Source: Gonocerus acuteangulatus
Taxonomy: Eukaryota; Arthropoda; Insecta; Hemiptera; Coreidae
DNA: 64,000 nt
Assembly (NCBI GenBank): GCA_946811695.1
Contig: OX328130.1
Coordinates: 73,428,353 to 73,492,352 of the forward strand
Reading direction: 5' to 3'
Positions 1-10,468 of the stretch are shown here, piece after piece (the first letter of the stretch is position 1; every line of letters starts with the position of its first letter). A program made the position numbers and the translations under genes. The notes under the pieces are model-generated. The model had not been told where the DNA came from. It was given only the letters and a program-made list of their open reading frames with translations, and made no database searches.

Positions 1-57
1 TATATTTACGAATTTATATTATAAACTGTACTTAAAAATATCATTTTTTTTTTTCAA

Positions 58-145
58 GCCTTGATAAAGAGGGAATCGAACCCACGTCCCAGAGCAAGGA
101 GTTCTGAAGACTTTACCCTAGGATGCTTAAAGTGCTCAGACCCCG
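58..145 (-). repeat. tRNA-like SINE head (degenerate)
   Basis: Read on the minus strand this stretch has a tRNA-like layout ending in the B-box-like motif GGTTCGATTCC (plus strand ggaatcgaacc at 71-81). The same GTTCGATTCCCTCT motif and a shared GAGCACTT appear in the element near 2.0-2.1 kb, so I read it as the head of a SINE rather than a working tRNA gene. No clean acceptor stem is visible. Confidence 0.4.
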
Positions 146-620
146 AACATTTCCGAAGAGGGGGGGTCTAGAAACCCCCAACTTCTTTAGTGTTTTAACC
201 ATATGTGCTTCATTTAACAATTTTTTTTTGTCTTCGTGCGTATATAATAGAACAAGTCAGACTTTGGGGAGTATAAAAAAAAATTCAACCTTTTTGTGCA
301 TGAATTTTCCAAAATACGTTGTAAAATATCTCAAATTTTCGACTAAAAATATAATTTTTAAATGTATGCAATATACAATACTTTTTTTTGTTGTTGTTAT
401 TTTTTCCAGAAAAAACAGTAGTTTGTTGTACAATAAATTAGTATTTAATGAAAAATAAAAAGGGAGACTATTTGAGCTAATTGAGAATTAATTAATCAAA
501 AATACATTTTTCAAAAATATTTGTCCAAAATATCTTGATAAATTTATCAGATGCGTTGTCCGTTAACCGACATGATCCGTCCACCGGAACATGTTTTTTG
601 CTGATTAAAAATGGCAGACA
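146..620. other. AT-rich spacer
   Basis: Low-complexity AT-rich DNA with poly-T and poly-A runs. I see no coding signal or recognisable repeat end. Confidence 0.5.
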
Positions 621-639
621 GACTTGACAGAATTGACAG

Positions 640-1088
640 GGTATGAGTATATTAGGAATTTGGGTCCGGAGTAAACCCCCCCCCCTTCTAATGAACCGAT
701 TTAGTTTATTTTTACAACACATATTTACCTGTAGATTACCACTACGAATACCTAGTTTCGTCGAAATATACCAAAAATCACGGCTGGTAGTGGCGGTATT
801 GGTATTGTGGGTCAGGAGTAAACCCCCCCTTCTAATGAACCGATTTAGTTCATTTTTATATCTCACTTTTCTCTCTATATTACCACTACGGGTACCAAGT
901 TCCGTTGAAATAAAACAAATATTACGGCTGACATAGTCAAATTAGTGTTTTGGGTTCGGGGTAAACCCCCCCTTCCGGTGGACCGACTTTGGTGGTTAAC
1001 GAACTCGTTCAATCGTTTGCTAATTGAATGCTATATACCAAGTTTCGTGACGAAAAAACAAAAACTCTGGCCGCTATCGTGTTAACAG

Positions 1089-1153
<65 letters not shown>

Positions 1154-1290
1154 TGTTAACACGATAGCGGCCAGATTTTTTGTTTTTTCGTCACGAAACT
1201 TGGTATATAGCATTATATATAAAAATTCCGTCATGAGTCCAACCTCAATAGCTACTTTCCTTCGGAGGAAAGTGCTAAAAGGATGTCATA
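640..1290 (-). mobile_element. HINE/DINE-1-like element, family A, rearranged copy
   Basis: This is the reverse-oriented relative of 6713-7943. Its 5' end lies at the right, where the plus strand reads ctttccttcggaggaaagtgctaaaa near 1256-1283. Three diverged tandem units of about 150 bp each carry a GGAGTAAACCCCCC-type motif (near 665, 820 and 960). A TA microsatellite sits at about 1098-1150. Unlike the other copies, the block next to the microsatellite (about 1037-1090) is repeated in inverted orientation on the other side (about 1151-1210), giving a palindrome centred on the TA tract. Open frames here are non-functional. Confidence 0.65.
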
Positions 1291-1960
1291 AATGTTTTTA
1301 GGGTCACCTCTTTCGCCAAAAACGGTATTTTTACTTTTGAAAATGTGAGTTTCATTTAGTTGTAGGCGAAATATTTATATCTTAAATTTTCCAAATCACA
1401 CAAGTTTAAACAGTTCCTAAATGTTGGACGTTTATAATTATTTTCTGACGAAAATTTGAAGAAATGTTTTAAAACCAACAATAAAATAATCTGTTTAAAA
1501 AATAGGTAGTAATATTTCTTTGTTCTTCCATAACAGAGTTCACATTTCTGCACAATCTAGCGTCGAATATGAGTAACATAATGCAGACATTAAAAAAAAT
1601 TCAATCCTATTCTCAAGATTGAATAATTTTAGCACAATCTTATGATAAGAAAGATAACGTTCGCTCTTGTCTTAGTTATTTTCATTATCATGTAAACAGA
1701 GATAAATAGCTAGAGAATGAGTCACTCGTGAATAATTAAGTCGTAAACCTTTTTACAACAATTTATAATAGAATTATAAGTATTCTTTCTACAAAAAAAA
1801 TACAATAAAAAACAAGTTATGCGAATCAGGTGCATATTTCTCAACAAGAAAGGTATTTCACGCCACATTAATTAAGATTTTTTTAAATTCAATAAATGCA
1901 TTTTTATTGTTCTTAAAAATCGTCTTATTATTATTAGATTTTAACGTCCATTTATTATTA
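1291..1960. other. unassigned AT-rich DNA
   Basis: No coding signal, RNA gene or repeat boundary could be supported here. Confidence 0.4.
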
Positions 1961-1964
1961 ACTA

Positions 1965-2130
1965 CGAATTTTAGGACGGTTTGCCAATAGATTACCACCC
2001 TTTTCAAGTCCGGATAGGGCTGATGCCTTTTCTTTTTTCTAAAGAAAAGCCACCACCCCTAGAGGGAATCGAACCCTTTGGCACGGATTGTTAAGTGCTC
2101 ACCCCTTAACGCTTACGGCACCGGGTCATC
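1965..2130 (-). repeat. tRNA-derived SINE
   Basis: The minus strand carries an A-box-like stretch (GTGCCGTAAGCGTTAAGG) followed by the B box GGTTCGATTCCC, with the plus-strand gaatcgaaccc at about 2070. The plus-strand tail side begins ttttaggacggttt at about 1970. Similar tail and head pieces recur, more decayed, at 19.79-19.93 kb and 32.52-32.69 kb, which supports a dispersed SINE family rather than a tRNA gene. Confidence 0.55.
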
Positions 2131-2169
2131 TTCTTCTTCTTCACTTTGGATAAATTAACTAAAATCTCT

Positions 2170-2225
2170 AATGAGGAATGCGCTTAGTTATACAGCTCCT
2201 CCGTGACGGATCTTATTTTAAAATT
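2170..2225 (+). mobile_element. family A HINE, 3' end fragment
   Basis: The stretch gcttagttatacagctcc followed by a gacgg motif matches the 3' terminus of the complete family A copy at 7900-7943. The rest of the element is not recognisable to the left. Confidence 0.4.
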
Positions 2226-2655
2226 TAATTTTGTACTGTATTAAACCCCAGAAAACTAACACATTCTAATTTTCTTCGTGTTCCTTGTTAGTTGAATGTG
2301 ATATCCATCGCGTTTCCCTGGAAGGATATACAAAAAATGACGGCGAATTAATTTGTTTTTGTTTTTTTTTACTAACGACAACATCCATGGTGCAGGAGTG
2401 AATTTTTTTAATGGGGCCTGATTCCTTATGGACCAATTGTGTGTCTCATTTGATGTGCACAACTTAGGGCGGAATTCGTTCGAAAATAACAGTTCGACCG
2501 TTATGGGCATATTAGTTCTTTTAATCCCCCCTTTGAGGTGTACACGTTCTTCTGGTTATCGAACTCGTCCAGTCATATCTTATATAGATTTGTACAGGAG
2601 TGATTCTTTTTATCTAGCAGGTAAGAAGATGAAGATTTGAACACACTATTCAATA

Positions 2656-3108
2656 ACACAGGTCCACAAAAAAAAAAAAGAAAAGTGGTTTGTGCTGGGT
2701 ACCGGACACATTTTTTCCGACACATTTTTTACCGCTGAACACGAATCTGAAGTCATAATTGGGGGTTAATCAGCAAAAAACGGAGCTTAATGAAAAAATC
2801 GATAAAACCACCGTACCACAAAAAAAAAAGTGGTTTGTGCGGGGTGTCGGACACATTTTTTCTGACGTATTTTTTACCGCTGAACACGAATCTGAAGTCA
2901 TAATTGGGGGTTAATTAGCAAAAAACGGAGAAAAGTGAAAAAAAATCGATAAAAATTGTTATCGATTTTTTTTTCCACTTTTCTCCGTTTTTTGCTGATT
3001 AACCCCCAATTATGACTTCAGATTCATGTTCAGCGGTAAAAAATACGTCAGAAAAAATGTGTCCGACACCCCGCACAAACCACTTTTTTTTTTGTTGTGG
3101 ACCTGTGT
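2656..3108. mobile_element. foldback element with near-perfect hairpin
   Basis: The termini are inverted: ACACAGGTCCAC at 2656 and GTGGACCTGTGT ending at 3108. Inside, a unit of roughly 160 bp is present twice in direct orientation (about 2667-2817 and 2818-2955), then once inverted (about 2957-3090). The second copy and the inverted copy pair almost perfectly over about 125 bp around a very short loop. The end motif resembles that of the satellite-bearing foldback element at 21.4-24.9 kb (ACATAGGAACAC and GTGCCTGTGT), so they may be related non-autonomous DNA elements. No coding capacity. Confidence 0.75.
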
Positions 3109-3479
3109 AATCCTTTTATGAATGCAAACTCCACATTCGTACGAAAATAAAACTCATATAATTTATTTTTAATCAACAAAAAAAAAGTATTATTTCTTGT
3201 AAAAACTTAACTATTACTTTCAGATGCAATATAGCTAGTTCTCGGGAGTAGAATAAAAATTATGCATCCCATGTGTATATTTACATTTCGAATTGGAGTG
3301 TGGCCAACCCAAATGGAAAGATTTTGCTTGCTTTCGCAACAACTGGTTGCACAATAGGTTGGCACGGTGTATGCTGAGTTTCACAGCAACAAGGTAAAAA
3401 TTACAAACGGTACTGGTTAATAAATAATTTGGGTCCGAAGTAAACGCCGACCCGTAATGGGACTGGTTTGTTAATTAAA

Positions 3480-3970
3480 AACCCCAGGTATTGAAACAGT
3501 TATTTTTTATCTAAAAAGTTAAAATTAACTGTTAAAAATAACCTTTTATTTTATAAGTTAAAAAATAACAGTAAAAGATTTATTTGAAAGTTTTAAGAGT
3601 AAAAGTTATTTAGAAACATCTAAAATTAGGTACTAGAAAATAATATTTAAAGTAATACTTATATTTTTTTTTAAATGAAATAAAAGTTTTAAGTATTTTA
3701 ATCAAGAATTTTAGGGTTGAATAAGATAAAAATAAGTTAAATGTTTTTGTTTAAAAATTTATTTTTGTTTACTTACTGAAATATATTTGTTGAGACAAAA
3801 CAAAAAATAAACATAAGTAGCTTTAATTTATTCCTTTGATCTTTTTACTATTAATTATTTTAATAAACAATTAAAACTTTAATAACTTTAAGACTTTTAT
3901 TTTTTAAGTTGAAAAATAAGAGTTAAAAGAAAACTTAAAAAAAAAGAAGAAAATTAAATCCAAAAAGTTA
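3480..3970. repeat. AT-rich dispersed repeat (inverse copy near 38-39 kb)
   Basis: Stretches such as agctttaatttattcctttg near 3820 and the aaaagttaaaattaactgtt block near 3515 reappear reverse-complemented at about 37.9-38.0 kb and 39.05-39.12 kb. The two loci are inverted copies of one repeat. The sequence is almost entirely A and T with no coding potential. Confidence 0.55.
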
Positions 3971-5165
3971 TTTTATAATTTTTATTTTTTCATACTCATA
4001 CAATCAATAATCATGAGAATCAGAGGAAATAATAATCAGAGTGTACAAATAAAAAATCTAAAAAAAAAAAAGAAGACAAAAAATTAAATAAGCAGACAGC
4101 TGTAAAAATATGTAAAAAATTAAAAATAAAACAAGGACAAAAACAGAAAAGATAAATATACACATCTAAAAAGAAAGAAAGAAAAACAAATAAATAAAAA
4201 TGATTTGACTTGTAGAAGAATATATATTCAACAAAATATGAAGAGATAAAAAAGTATTATTTTAAGTCCTTATTGATATGTTAATAATTTTTTTACAAAC
4301 TAACGTTCATATATTTTTAATCTGTCACTATTCTTATTAAGCAATATTAATGCAGCAATTACCACATTTACAGCTTATTAGAGATCTAACATTTACAGGT
4401 TTTTACAGATTTAAAAGAAGCAAATAATTTAAAACAATTTAAAACCTCGGGCAATCATAATCTTGCAGTTTATTGCCAAAAAATACAATCTATAAGATAT
4501 CTGAGTGGTTCAGCAATATTTTTTTCTATTAATACAATAAAATATCACATGAAGGCTACAAAAAGCACTGTAAACTCCTGTAATTTCATCCGATAGCAAT
4601 CCAGCTGTAATCTGGAAATCTACATTACATTTTATTGACATTTTCCACCAATCCTAAACCTGTTTTTTTTTCCTGTCTTCACGGTGATCCGATTAAACCT
4701 GTTGGCTCGCGTTATAAAAAAACTGATATAGAAAAATAAAACCAAGAGGCTGATCGTTGAGGACTAATTTTAGGACACTAATGACAGTAGCAAACAAATA
4801 AAAACGAAAAAAAATCGACGATCCGACACAATTATAATGATTGTTTTTCTATAGCTAACATCAACAAAACTCCTGGGTTATTTATTGTGTAGGAGAGTGA
4901 TTTTATTAAACTTGTCTCGTTTTAATGGCTACAATCACGAACAGAAAACACGCCATTCCTTTAGTAACACCAAGATAAATATCTCTTAGGTGCTATTTTA
5001 TTATTATGGGAACCAATTTATCTTTGTTTTGTATTATTTTTACTTTAGTTGTTGTTTTTATAACAAATGCTATTGTATAGCTGTTTTGTCAATTTAACTC
5101 TTTAGTGGTTGCACCGGGTCTGCAATACCAAGAGTTTACTTTGTTTACTATGCACATATTTCTCA
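3971..5165. other. unassigned AT-rich DNA
   Basis: No convincing gene, RNA or repeat boundary. Poly-A and poly-T runs are frequent. Confidence 0.4.
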
Positions 5166-5167
5166 GG

Positions 5168-5475
5168 TTTGGGTCCCGGGTCACATAGAAATAACTGGTT
5201 TCGGGTCACATAGGAATAACAGGTCCCGGATGACATAGGAGTAATGGGTCCCAGATCACATAGGAATAACGGGTCCGGGGTCACATCGGAGTAATGGGTC
5301 CCGGATCACATAGGAATAACGGATCCCGGGTCATATAGGAGTAATGGGTCCGGGGTCAGATAGGACTAATTGGTTTTGGGTCACATAGGAATAACTAGTC
5401 CCGGATCACATAGGAATAACGGGTCCCGGGTCACATAGGATTAATAGGTTCCGGGTCACATCGGAATAAGAAGCA
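5168..5475. repeat. 25-bp minisatellite, about 12 units
   Basis: The core tcacatagga recurs every 25 bp (starts at 5181, 5206, 5231, 5256, 5281, 5306 and on to 5456). Spacer bases vary around gggtcccgg. The array runs straight into the LINE remnant that follows. The reverse-strand frame across it is a by-product of the repeat. Confidence 0.85.
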
Positions 5476-5477
5476 AC

Positions 5478-5928
5478 AAAATTTCCGACGCCTTGGATAA
5501 AGCATTCACCTCCTGCATCGAAGAAATGTCATCTCCGCCGCAATCTGACTTTATAAGATTGGTCAAAATGAAGATGGTTGAAGAATGGCAGCTGTTATAC
5601 TCCGAGACGTCAGCTGCCAAAGGAAGACATCCAACCCATCGTATCCTTATCCCCATGGTTTGCACCTTACAAACAGTCGCTCCCCCACCGCCGGGACTTC
5701 GTCACCCTGACCAGGCTACGGATCGGCCACGCCAGGACTCAGGCATATCTGCACAGGATGAAGCTTGCTGACAGCCCGCTCTGTAAGACCCGCAATGAAG
5801 TAGAAGACATCGCCCACATTTTCAATACTTGCAGAAGATACTCCTCAGCCAGGCAGACAATGCTTCAAGATACAGACTATCAGTACTACTTGACAGGAAA
5901 CAAAGAGAGACTTTTTACATTTAATTAA
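5478..5928 (+). pseudogene. non-LTR retrotransposon C-terminus, frameshifted
   Basis: Two overlapping frames together encode the region after the RNase H domain of a non-LTR retrotransposon. The first (from about 5493) contains VKMKMVEEWQLLYSE. The second (5578-5928) contains the family motif TRLRIGHARTQAYL followed by C, then EDIAHIF and a CRRYSSAR segment, that is, the usual RLRIGHT...C...H...C zinc-knuckle layout. One frameshift between about 5620 and 5660 separates them. There is no reverse transcriptase in the window, so this is a truncated dead copy. The 25-bp minisatellite abuts its left edge. The same family motif occurs in the minus-strand LINE at 20.6-21.1 kb. Confidence 0.75.
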
Positions 5929-6027
5929 GGGGAATAACATAGAATAGAAAGCCTTGTTTTATGGTGTTTCAGCATAATGTTACAAGTACAATATCCTTAA
6001 ATACAGCTCGGATAAAATTACTACATA

Positions 6028-6272
6028 TCGTCCCTACCATGTCAAACTATCGAATATGCAAATCGGAGCGAACTAGAGAACGAACATATTCAATCGGAGT
6101 AATATATTGAAAAATGGTCTTATTCGATACTTTCTTTAAGGCATAAAGGCTATTCTTAAGGGGTCAAAGTTGCGACAATTTACGGCAAGCCGAATCGTCT
6201 ACAATCTCAGAGCAAAGTCTCGAATAAGAAAATGGGTTTTTGCACATTCGATAGTTTGACATGGTAGGGACG
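6028..6272. repeat. LINE-derived inverted repeat
   Basis: About 34 bp at 6028-6061 (gtccctaccatgtcaaac and on) recurs inverted at about 6237-6272. The right part (6186-6268) resembles the coding stretch upstream of the RNase H tail in the LINE at about 20.99-21.07 kb (a tcgtc-acaatc and gataGtTtgacatg pattern). I read it as a LINE fragment that became a small foldback. Confidence 0.5.
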
Positions 6273-6339
6273 GTAAAAAACGCTGTAATCAGATTTAAAA
6301 AAGGTTACTGTGCCGGATGTAAAAATTCTGACTAAATAT

Positions 6340-6625
6340 CTTCGAAGCAAATGAAAAATTAACGCATTTTTCATTTTGAATCTATACTACTGTTGGACTG
6401 ATCTAGGGGACACTCTCGAACCTAACTTCACTCAAAGAAATGGGAAAATAGCCACTGTCATAAGGTCGAATCTGCAGACTATTTGACAAAAGCAAAGTAA
6501 TGAATAAACATTTTTTCACTCTGGAAAGTGGTGAATTTGACATTCGATATTTTGAACTTGTATCGATGATATCTAAATTCAAAATGAAAAACTACACTAA
6601 ATTTACTAATTAGATTCATTGAGAA
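6340..6625 (+). repeat. dispersed repeat family C, copy 1
   Basis: Shares an ordered set of short blocks with 40.17-40.60 kb and 58.08-58.36 kb: a ctgttggact-like block, ttcactc, ccactgtcat-aaggtc, atctgc, actatttgac, and a cgatgatatc block at the end. No coding capacity. At 40.3 kb part of the same repeat has been expanded in tandem. Confidence 0.5.
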
Positions 6626-6712
6626 GAAAAAATTAGCGATCAGTGTTATGATATGTCTCATCTAATAAGTGAAATATCCAACTCCTTTGATCGTCGTCAT
6701 CTTAGCGTAAAT

Positions 6713-7943
6713 CGTTTTAGCACTTTCCTCCGAAGGAAAGTAGCTATTGAGGTTGGACTCATGACGGAATTTTTGAAAAATTTCTTCAAATCTTTATCGA
6801 TCCTACCTAGTAGACACCGAAAATGACCCCCGTTAAAATTTATATATATCTATATATATATATATATATATATGCATATATATATATGTGTCTGTTAACA
6901 CGATAGCGGCCAGAGTTTTTGTTTTTTCGTTACGAAACTTGGTATATAGCATTCAATTAGCAAACGATTGAACGAGTTCGTTAACCACCAAAGTCGGTCC
7001 ACCGGAAGGGGGGGTTTACCCCGAACCCAAAACACTTATTTGACTATGTCAGCCGTAATATTTGTTATATTTCAACGAAACTTGGTATTCGTAGTGTTAA
7101 TATAGAGGGAAAAGTGAGATATAAAAATGAACTAAATCGGTTCATTAGAAGGGGGGGTTTACTCGGGACCCACAATACCAATTCGCCACTACCAGCCGTG
7201 ATTTTTGGTATATTTCGACGAAACTCGGTATTCGTAGTGCTAATCCACAGGTAAATATGTGTTGTAAAAATAAACGAAATCGGTTCATTAGGAGGGGGGG
7301 TTTACTCCGGACCCACAATACCAATTCGCCACTACCAGCCGTGATTTTTGGTATATTTCGACGAAACTCGGTATTCGTAGTGGTAATCTACAGGTAAATA
7401 TGTGTTGTAAAAAGAAACTAAATCGGTTCATTAGAAGGGGGGGTTTACTCCGGACCCAAATTCCTAATATACTCATACCGGTCGTAATTTCTGCTGTATT
7501 GTAACGAAACGCTGTATACGTCGTGGGTAACTCGTGAGAAAGAAGTGTTGTAAAAATGAGCTGAATCGGTCAATCGGAAAGCGGGGGTTCAATTTGTAAT
7601 ATATTTGAATAGAAAAGCCGGCAGACGTAGGTTCACAAAGCCGCCGCAAGGAGCGCTTTCTACCAATAGAGTGACTGTATCCTGTTCCTGCGTTAGATCA
7701 AAATACGATAATATGAGGATTTTTGTATTTATTACGTAGTGTAGTAGGTACCATGTGTAAACATAACTCTGGATGCAAATTAATAATTGATCAGTTACTC
7801 ATTACAAAATGAGAACTATTCACGTTTTTATTTTATTTATGTAGGATATTTTAAGCAAATTGTTCTGGAAAGCAGTCTACACTACCCAAATTCTGAGGAA
7901 AGTGCTTAGTTATGCAGCTCCTGCGTGACGGACTTTTTTTGTT
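6713..7943 (+). mobile_element. HINE/DINE-1-like element, family A, complete copy
   Basis: Starts with TTTTAGCACTTTCCT, which forms a small hairpin with the AGGAAAG that follows. A TA microsatellite lies at about 6840-6890, then come tandem blocks of about 150 bp carrying a GGTTTACTC motif (three or four between 7000 and 7460). The 3' end has the inverted subterminal repeat AGGAAAGTGCT (7896-7906), then a short stem-loop GCAG-ctc-CTGC (7914-7924), then GGACTTTTTTT. Subterminal inverted repeats, an internal microsatellite and a 3' stem-loop are the published layout of Helentron-associated non-autonomous elements (HINEs, DINE-1 type). There is no protein. Confidence 0.7.
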
Positions 7944-7944
7944 T

Positions 7945-8605
7945 GCGTTTTATTTTTTTTGCAAATCGTACTGCTACTTTTTTTTTGCTTTAAAAAGCTT
8001 CCAGATACACATTTAGCACTTTAAAAGCTATTGAGACTACTTATTAGCTAGCGAAATTGCATTCATGATAGAATTTGTGAAAATGTCTTATAATCTTTAT
8101 GGATTCTAAAGCAAACGCCGACAGAACTGTATTTGTTCCAATTTGTCTAAATGACGCCTGGGAACCGTATTTTTTGAATGAATACCTCTGCATTAGGTGA
8201 TATATAGGGATAAAATCTCGCTGTACAGTTCGTTATCCAGAAGAGGCGGGAGAATTGGTTATACGGAAGGGGAAGAGTTGGTTTTAAATTCAAGACAAGG
8301 AGGTCGGACGAAACTAAGTTAATGGAGGCTAGCCACAGGACGAGAACAAACTTCTACTCCGAAACCAGCTAGCTCCTCGTTATCGCCGCTGCTGTCAGCA
8401 CATACTCTCTAGGGATTGGTGCAGCACAAACTTTAGTACAATATTGCAAAATAATAGGCAAGAATTAGCTATATGGATTGGTTGCATTTCAGTGGAAATA
8501 GCGGAAGAATGAAATAAGCTGTGGTCTTCGTACAAGAATTTAAGTATTACTTACTTAGAGTTATGCATTTTTCTTGAAATAGGGCCTCAAAAAGTCGGAT
8601 CAGAG
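7945..8605. other. unassigned DNA
   Basis: Somewhat less AT-rich than its surroundings and possibly an older part of the LINE that follows, but I cannot align a domain to it. Confidence 0.3.
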
Positions 8606-8609
8606 GAAT

Positions 8610-9540
8610 AATGAAATTTGCTTGCAACAAGTCCAAGCCCAATCCTGAAGTACACTCTTTCATCAAGCCGACTCAGCAGGCAGTGGCTCAGAGATCTGCT
8701 GCAGTGACCTTCAAGCGAAGCGTTAGCAATGGCTTTCTGTTCAAACAACAGGGGCAACGTTTGTGGGTCTAAGATCTCTCCCTTACTCCAAAACAGCCTG
8801 GACGACAAAGGGTCAAGCTAAACTGGGTTCCGGGACATTCTGGCATCCAGGGGAACGAAAAGGCAAACTACCGGAAGCCCTATGATTGGTAGAACCGGCA
8901 GTAGTCGGACAAAGCGTTCGGAGATAAGCTAAAGCTGAACACAAGAGAAAGTGATTCCACAGTACCAGGACACGTGCAAAGCAATTTCTTATTTTCGTAG
9001 AGAAGAAGAGGCTCTTCTTAATTTGTGCAAGACTAAGTTAAGACTGATAACAGCTCTCCTTAAAAGATATCTTCATTCCATGGGACTGACCCGGTATGTT
9101 GTAGAATTTTATGTAGATATGCATGCGTACGGCACTTGGAGAGCCAAATATCTTTATTTTGGAAAGGACTTCATTGATTTTTTTTTTTGTGTGTTTAACG
9201 GCGTATCAACACTTGGGCTATTAACACCAGGCTATCTACAGGTTCCCAACCTTTTATGATGCCAACAGAACGTGGTTGGTCACCCATTCAGGTACTGGCC
9301 ACGTCCAACGTTGCTTAACTTCGGTGATATTCGGGAACCGGTGGACTCAACGTGGCTATGGCCGTTGGCGAACTTGATTGATAATCCAACTTGTATACGT
9401 GAGCGGAACCTCACTGCTCTTTCGTGGTTCGTCACTCATGGGTCTGGTGTTCAAACAGACAGTTATGTAAAGTGGCACAACAGTGCGGTTCATCCGCGAT
9501 AGATTTATCAGGAACCCATTTCTTAATCTAATGGATTACA
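8610..9540 (+). pseudogene. decayed non-LTR retrotransposon, RNase H region, with nested SINE
   Basis: The plus strand at about 8812-8870 encodes KLNWVPGHSGIQGNE, the conserved end of a LINE-type RNase H domain (WVPGHSGI.GNE.AD). An ICCSDLQA segment upstream (about 8693) resembles the SDSQAA motif. Downstream, LLNLCKTKLRLITALLKR near 9020-9070 resembles the region following RNase H in R1/Jockey-like elements. Stops and frame changes separate the parts. The element is interrupted at 9179-9371 by a 5S-derived SINE. What lies after 9383 is probably its 3' part. Confidence 0.65.
9179..9371 (-). mobile_element. 5S-rRNA-derived SINE (SINE3-like)
   Basis: The reverse complement of about 9270-9371 reads like a 5S rRNA: it opens GCCAACGGCCATAGCCACG and contains ATCACCGAAGTTAAGCAACG and then TGAATGGGTGACCA, all 5S landmarks including the internal promoter region. 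A non-5S body of about 90 bp follows and ends in a poly-A tail (plus-strand T run at about 9179-9188). Near-identical 11-bp direct repeats flank it: acttcattgat (9168-9178) and acttgattgat (9372-9382). That makes it a retrotransposed SINE rather than a 5S gene. It sits inside the LINE remnant. Confidence 0.8.
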
Positions 9541-9545
9541 GAGTA

Positions 9546-10284
9546 ATTTTGTGAGTTGCATAGTTGCCATATTCAAACATACAAAGTCCATCGCGCAGAC
9601 CCGACGCGCAAATGGCAGTAGTGCCCAATACGAAGCCTCGTTGAAATCACTTCCTCCTGTGTGTGTATCTTTTCACCATACATTGCTCACGTCCAAATTG
9701 AGAAAATCTGCAGAGCTGAGTGTCACCATTTTGAATCCTAAGCATAAGCACTAGGGGTATCTCAGGTCGCAATTCTGATAATAATTAAACTGCACAAAAC
9801 AGTGTTCTTGTTGCACTAAATCAATCCCCCGACGTTGAAAGGAAGCTTGCAACACAATAAAGCAGTTTAATCTCGAGGGTTTAGTAATTTACAACCTTAG
9901 CCTTCTTGCATCTGAAGCAGTAAAAGGCAGATTAAACTTCTTGCTACGTCTTAGTTACATAAACAGCTAAAAATATTATCCTAATTTCTACGTTCTTGTG
10001 CGATAAACTAATCCATAGATATAAACAATAATATAAACTAATCAACAAAATAATAAATAAATAGATTCTCCAAAGGATTAATGTCTAGATATGATTTATA
10101 CTTAAGGAAGAACACATAAACTGAGTTTTAAATACTGAATTATATAAAAATATTTTGTTGACTTCAGTGGAAGATTAAGTGCATTTATGTTCTTTTAAGA
10201 TTAACCTGGTGATATAAAAGGAAAAATTAAATTTTCAAACGCCACAAAATTATCAATGCAGGTTGCCGTAAAATGAGTTTTTTA
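9546..10284. other. unassigned AT-rich DNA
   Basis: No gene or repeat boundary recognised. The short frame at 9551-9754 has no recognisable domain. Confidence 0.35.
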
Positions 10285-10286
10285 CA

Positions 10287-10414
10287 GCATTTTAGCGCGG
10301 TTCCTCCATAGGGGGGAAAACCGCTTATGAGGTTGACCTCATGACAAAATCCGAATCTTACACGTTTATGAACCCATGGTTCTCTAAAATACCGTTGGTT
10401 AAAATTTATATATG

Positions 10415-10468
<54 letters not shown>

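Noticed and set aside
5168..5475. CRISPR-like regular spacing
   Set aside because: Adjacent 25-bp tandem units without unique spacers, in animal DNA.
9270..9371. A functional 5S rRNA gene
   Set aside because: Diverged, followed by a non-5S body and poly-A, and flanked by target-site duplications; it is a SINE.
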